This document shows, piece after piece, positions 8,419-10,099 of a stretch of 10,099 bases of DNA. Under the pieces are notes generated by a model that saw only the letters and a program-made list of their open reading frames with translations, was not told the origin of the DNA and ran no database searches. Position 1 is the stretch's first letter; every line of letters begins with the position of its first letter. The stretch is from an uncultured Methylobacter sp. (GTDB lineage Bacteria; Pseudomonadota; Gammaproteobacteria; Methylococcales; Methylomonadaceae), in contig CAIKYI010000186.1 of assembly GCA_903831545.1 (NCBI GenBank), forward strand, positions 1 to 10,099. The letters are read 5' to 3'. A program made the translations under genes and the position numbers.

Positions 8419-9021
8419 ATGAACGAAACCGAATCAGACACAGTGCAGCGCATAGGTGCAGCTCTAAAGCAACCCGGCGCGGAAGAGGATGAAAATGCCT
8501 TGCTCAGGCTTATCATCGAAGGAGATACTTCGGCATTTGAAGAATTTTACAAGGCTTACTATCCGAAACTGCAACGTTTTATTTTGCGTGTAACAGGTGA
8601 TCCTGATGTGGTTGAGGAATTGATTCAGGAAACTTTGCTGGTAGTTTGGAAAAAGCCGGAAAGCTTTAATTACGGCAGTAAGATTTCTACCTGGGTCTTC
8701 GGAATTGCTCATAACAAAGCACTTAAGTCGATGGCAAAGGATGCCAGACGCAAAAATGATGTCAATGTTGATGATTGGGTTGATATTTTAAGTGATGATT
8801 TTGATAGTTCGGATCAGGGTTGGGTAAATGAGCAATGGTTAAGTAACGCAATGGAAATACTGACGCCAGAGCAACGTGCAGTGATAGAGCTGACTTTTTA
8901 TCATGAGCTACCCTATCATGAAATCGCCAAAATACTTGACTGCCCGGAAAATACAGTAAAAACCCGCATGTTTCATGCACGCAAAAAGCTTCAGGCCTTT
9001 GTAACTAATCAAGAGAATTAA
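8419..9021 (+). CDS. ECF-family RNA polymerase sigma factor
   Basis: Group IV (extracytoplasmic function) sigma70 factor that would direct RNA polymerase to promoters controlled by the anti-sigma factor encoded next to it. The 200-residue protein has region 2 at about 37-107 (AFEEFYKAYYPKLQRF, then VVEELIQETLLVVWKKP and ISTWVFGIAHNKALK) and region 4 at about 148-193 (LTPEQRAVIELTFYHELPY, then the helix-turn-helix IAKILDCPENTVKTRMFHAR). Linker 110-140 is acidic, as usual. The ATG at 8419 has no good ribosome binding site (nearest GAGG at 8390-8393, 25 nt away). It overlaps the stop of a start-Lys-stop triplet set (ATGAAATGA, 8414-8422), so translation start is somewhat unsure; the conserved core is not affected. 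The anti-sigma gene begins 4 nt after the stop. Only weak promoter-like sequence is seen upstream (TTGAAC at 8370-8375). Confidence 0.93.
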   Translation: MNETESDTVQRIGAALKQPGAEEDENALLRLIIEGDTSAFEEFYKAYYPKLQRFILRVTGDPDVVEELIQETLLVVWKKPESFNYGSKISTWVFGIAHNKALKSMAKDARRKNDVNVDDWVDILSDDFDSSDQGWVNEQWLSNAMEILTPEQRAVIELTFYHELPYHEIAKILDCPENTVKTRMFHARKKLQAFVTNQEN

Positions 9022-10099
9022 AGCCATGAATCAACATACATTGTTATCAGTCGATGAACACCAACAGATACAATTGCTGTTACCCTGGTATCAGAATAAA
9101 AGCCTTCAACAACAAGAGCGTCTGTTGGTTGAGAGGCACCTTGGTAGCTGTTTGTCGTGCGCCAAAGAATTAGGTTTCCTGGCTAAAATGGCGGTAGCCG
9201 TCAAACAGTCTCCGATGATGGAGCGGGATGCACAGGCATCTTTTGCCAGCTTGCGCGACAAACTTGAAGTAATCCGGCCTGTCACGCAAAAACCGGAACC
9301 GGCAGTAAAGAGTGACAATGTTACCCAGGCTTTGTTTGGAAAGACTACACCTCGACGTAGAGAGCTATTTCACTTTAATGGCCGTTCGGTAAGAGGCTTT
9401 GCCATTGCGGCAACGGTGCTGTTGGCACTGATTCCGGTGATGTTGCAATACCGGCACTCACCCGTTACGACCGATTACTACACGCTTTCCAATGCCAGGC
9501 AGGTAACGCCGGTTGGTACTAACTTGCTGGTTGTTTTTTCAAAGTCCTTGTCTGAGGCAAATATCGATGAGTTACTTGGAAAAGTGCATGGCCAACGCGT
9601 CAATGGACCTAACAGCGTGGGTGCCTATTTAGTCAGTCTGGAGGGTAGGGATGTCGCTGAAAGCGTGGCTTTGTTACGCAATCAGCCGAATGTTATGTTG
9701 GTTGAACCTGTGTTGGAGCACTAAACAGTCATGAAATTATTTAACTCAATTTTGCTGGTTGGCGTTGTCGCACTGTTAAGTGCCTGTGCCAATACAGCCG
9801 ATATATCCCATCTGGGTGACAGCGAAACTGCCGAAGATCGCCGTCTTCTGGTTACTTTTGTAGACCGTACCATCAACCGTAAGTTGCCTGCCAATGCTCA
9901 GGAAGGCTACCGGAATCGTGGCAAATACAGCAACTCCGGCTGGAGTGAGCGAATAGCCCATGATTTGGCCGACCGTTATCATTTACAGTTTGTTGCCCAA
10001 TGGCCGGTGACGGCTTTGGGTGTTAATTGCGTGGTTTATGAGGTGCCCAAGGATTTGCAGTTACAGCAGGTGATTGCGGAATTGCAAAAAGATCAGAAG

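Overview
The window has moderate GC content, and every gene I can support lies on the + strand. The gene set points to a Gram-negative gammaproteobacterium: a SCO copper protein, a secreted protein paired with a MauG-type di-haem protein, a Gcw_chp outer-membrane protein, and an ECF sigma/anti-sigma/protease cluster. The pair resembles the CorA/CorB, MopE/SACCP and MbnP/MbnH arrangements of methanotrophs, so a Methylococcales-type methane oxidiser is my best guess. That assignment is an inference from gene content only.

Layout. (1) 3-653 encodes a SCO1/SenC copper protein with a Tat-like signal, followed by a strong hairpin terminator (692-737). (2) 654-1267 is non-coding. It holds the terminator, a MITE/REP-like nested palindrome (752-890) flanked by TTA on both sides, a PHO-box-like pair of TTGTCAT repeats, and a spaced 10-bp direct repeat. 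(3) 1268-3613 and 3646-6099 are 32 bp apart and almost certainly one operon. The first encodes a 781-residue, cysteine-rich secreted protein that I cannot assign to a named family. The second encodes an unusually long (817 aa) MauG/CcpA-type di-haem protein. (4) 6100-6574 is non-coding, with a nested REP-like palindrome, a further hairpin and a near-perfect bidirectional terminator. (5) 6575-7207 encodes a small secreted beta-rich orphan. (6) 7208-7530 is non-coding and contains a GC-rich segment that could fold as a branched RNA, then a recognisable sigma70-type promoter. (7) 7531-8352 encodes a Gcw_chp-type outer-membrane protein. (8) 8419-10099 is a tight operon: ECF sigma factor, membrane zinc anti-sigma factor, and the start of a lipoprotein that looks like the prodomain of a subtilisin-like (S8) protease, cut by the window end.

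How the genes may work together. The SCO protein and the di-haem/secreted-protein pair all fit metal (copper) and redox chemistry outside the cytoplasm. In known methanotroph systems MauG-like enzymes oxidise tryptophan on a co-encoded secreted partner, and the 781-aa protein is the obvious candidate partner here. In the last operon, the periplasmic part of the anti-sigma factor itself resembles a subtilase propeptide, and so does the N-terminus of the protein encoded next to it. This suggests a signalling circuit in which a surface protease is sensed by, or acts on, an inhibitor-like domain of the anti-sigma factor. These two systems are the most interesting parts of the window.
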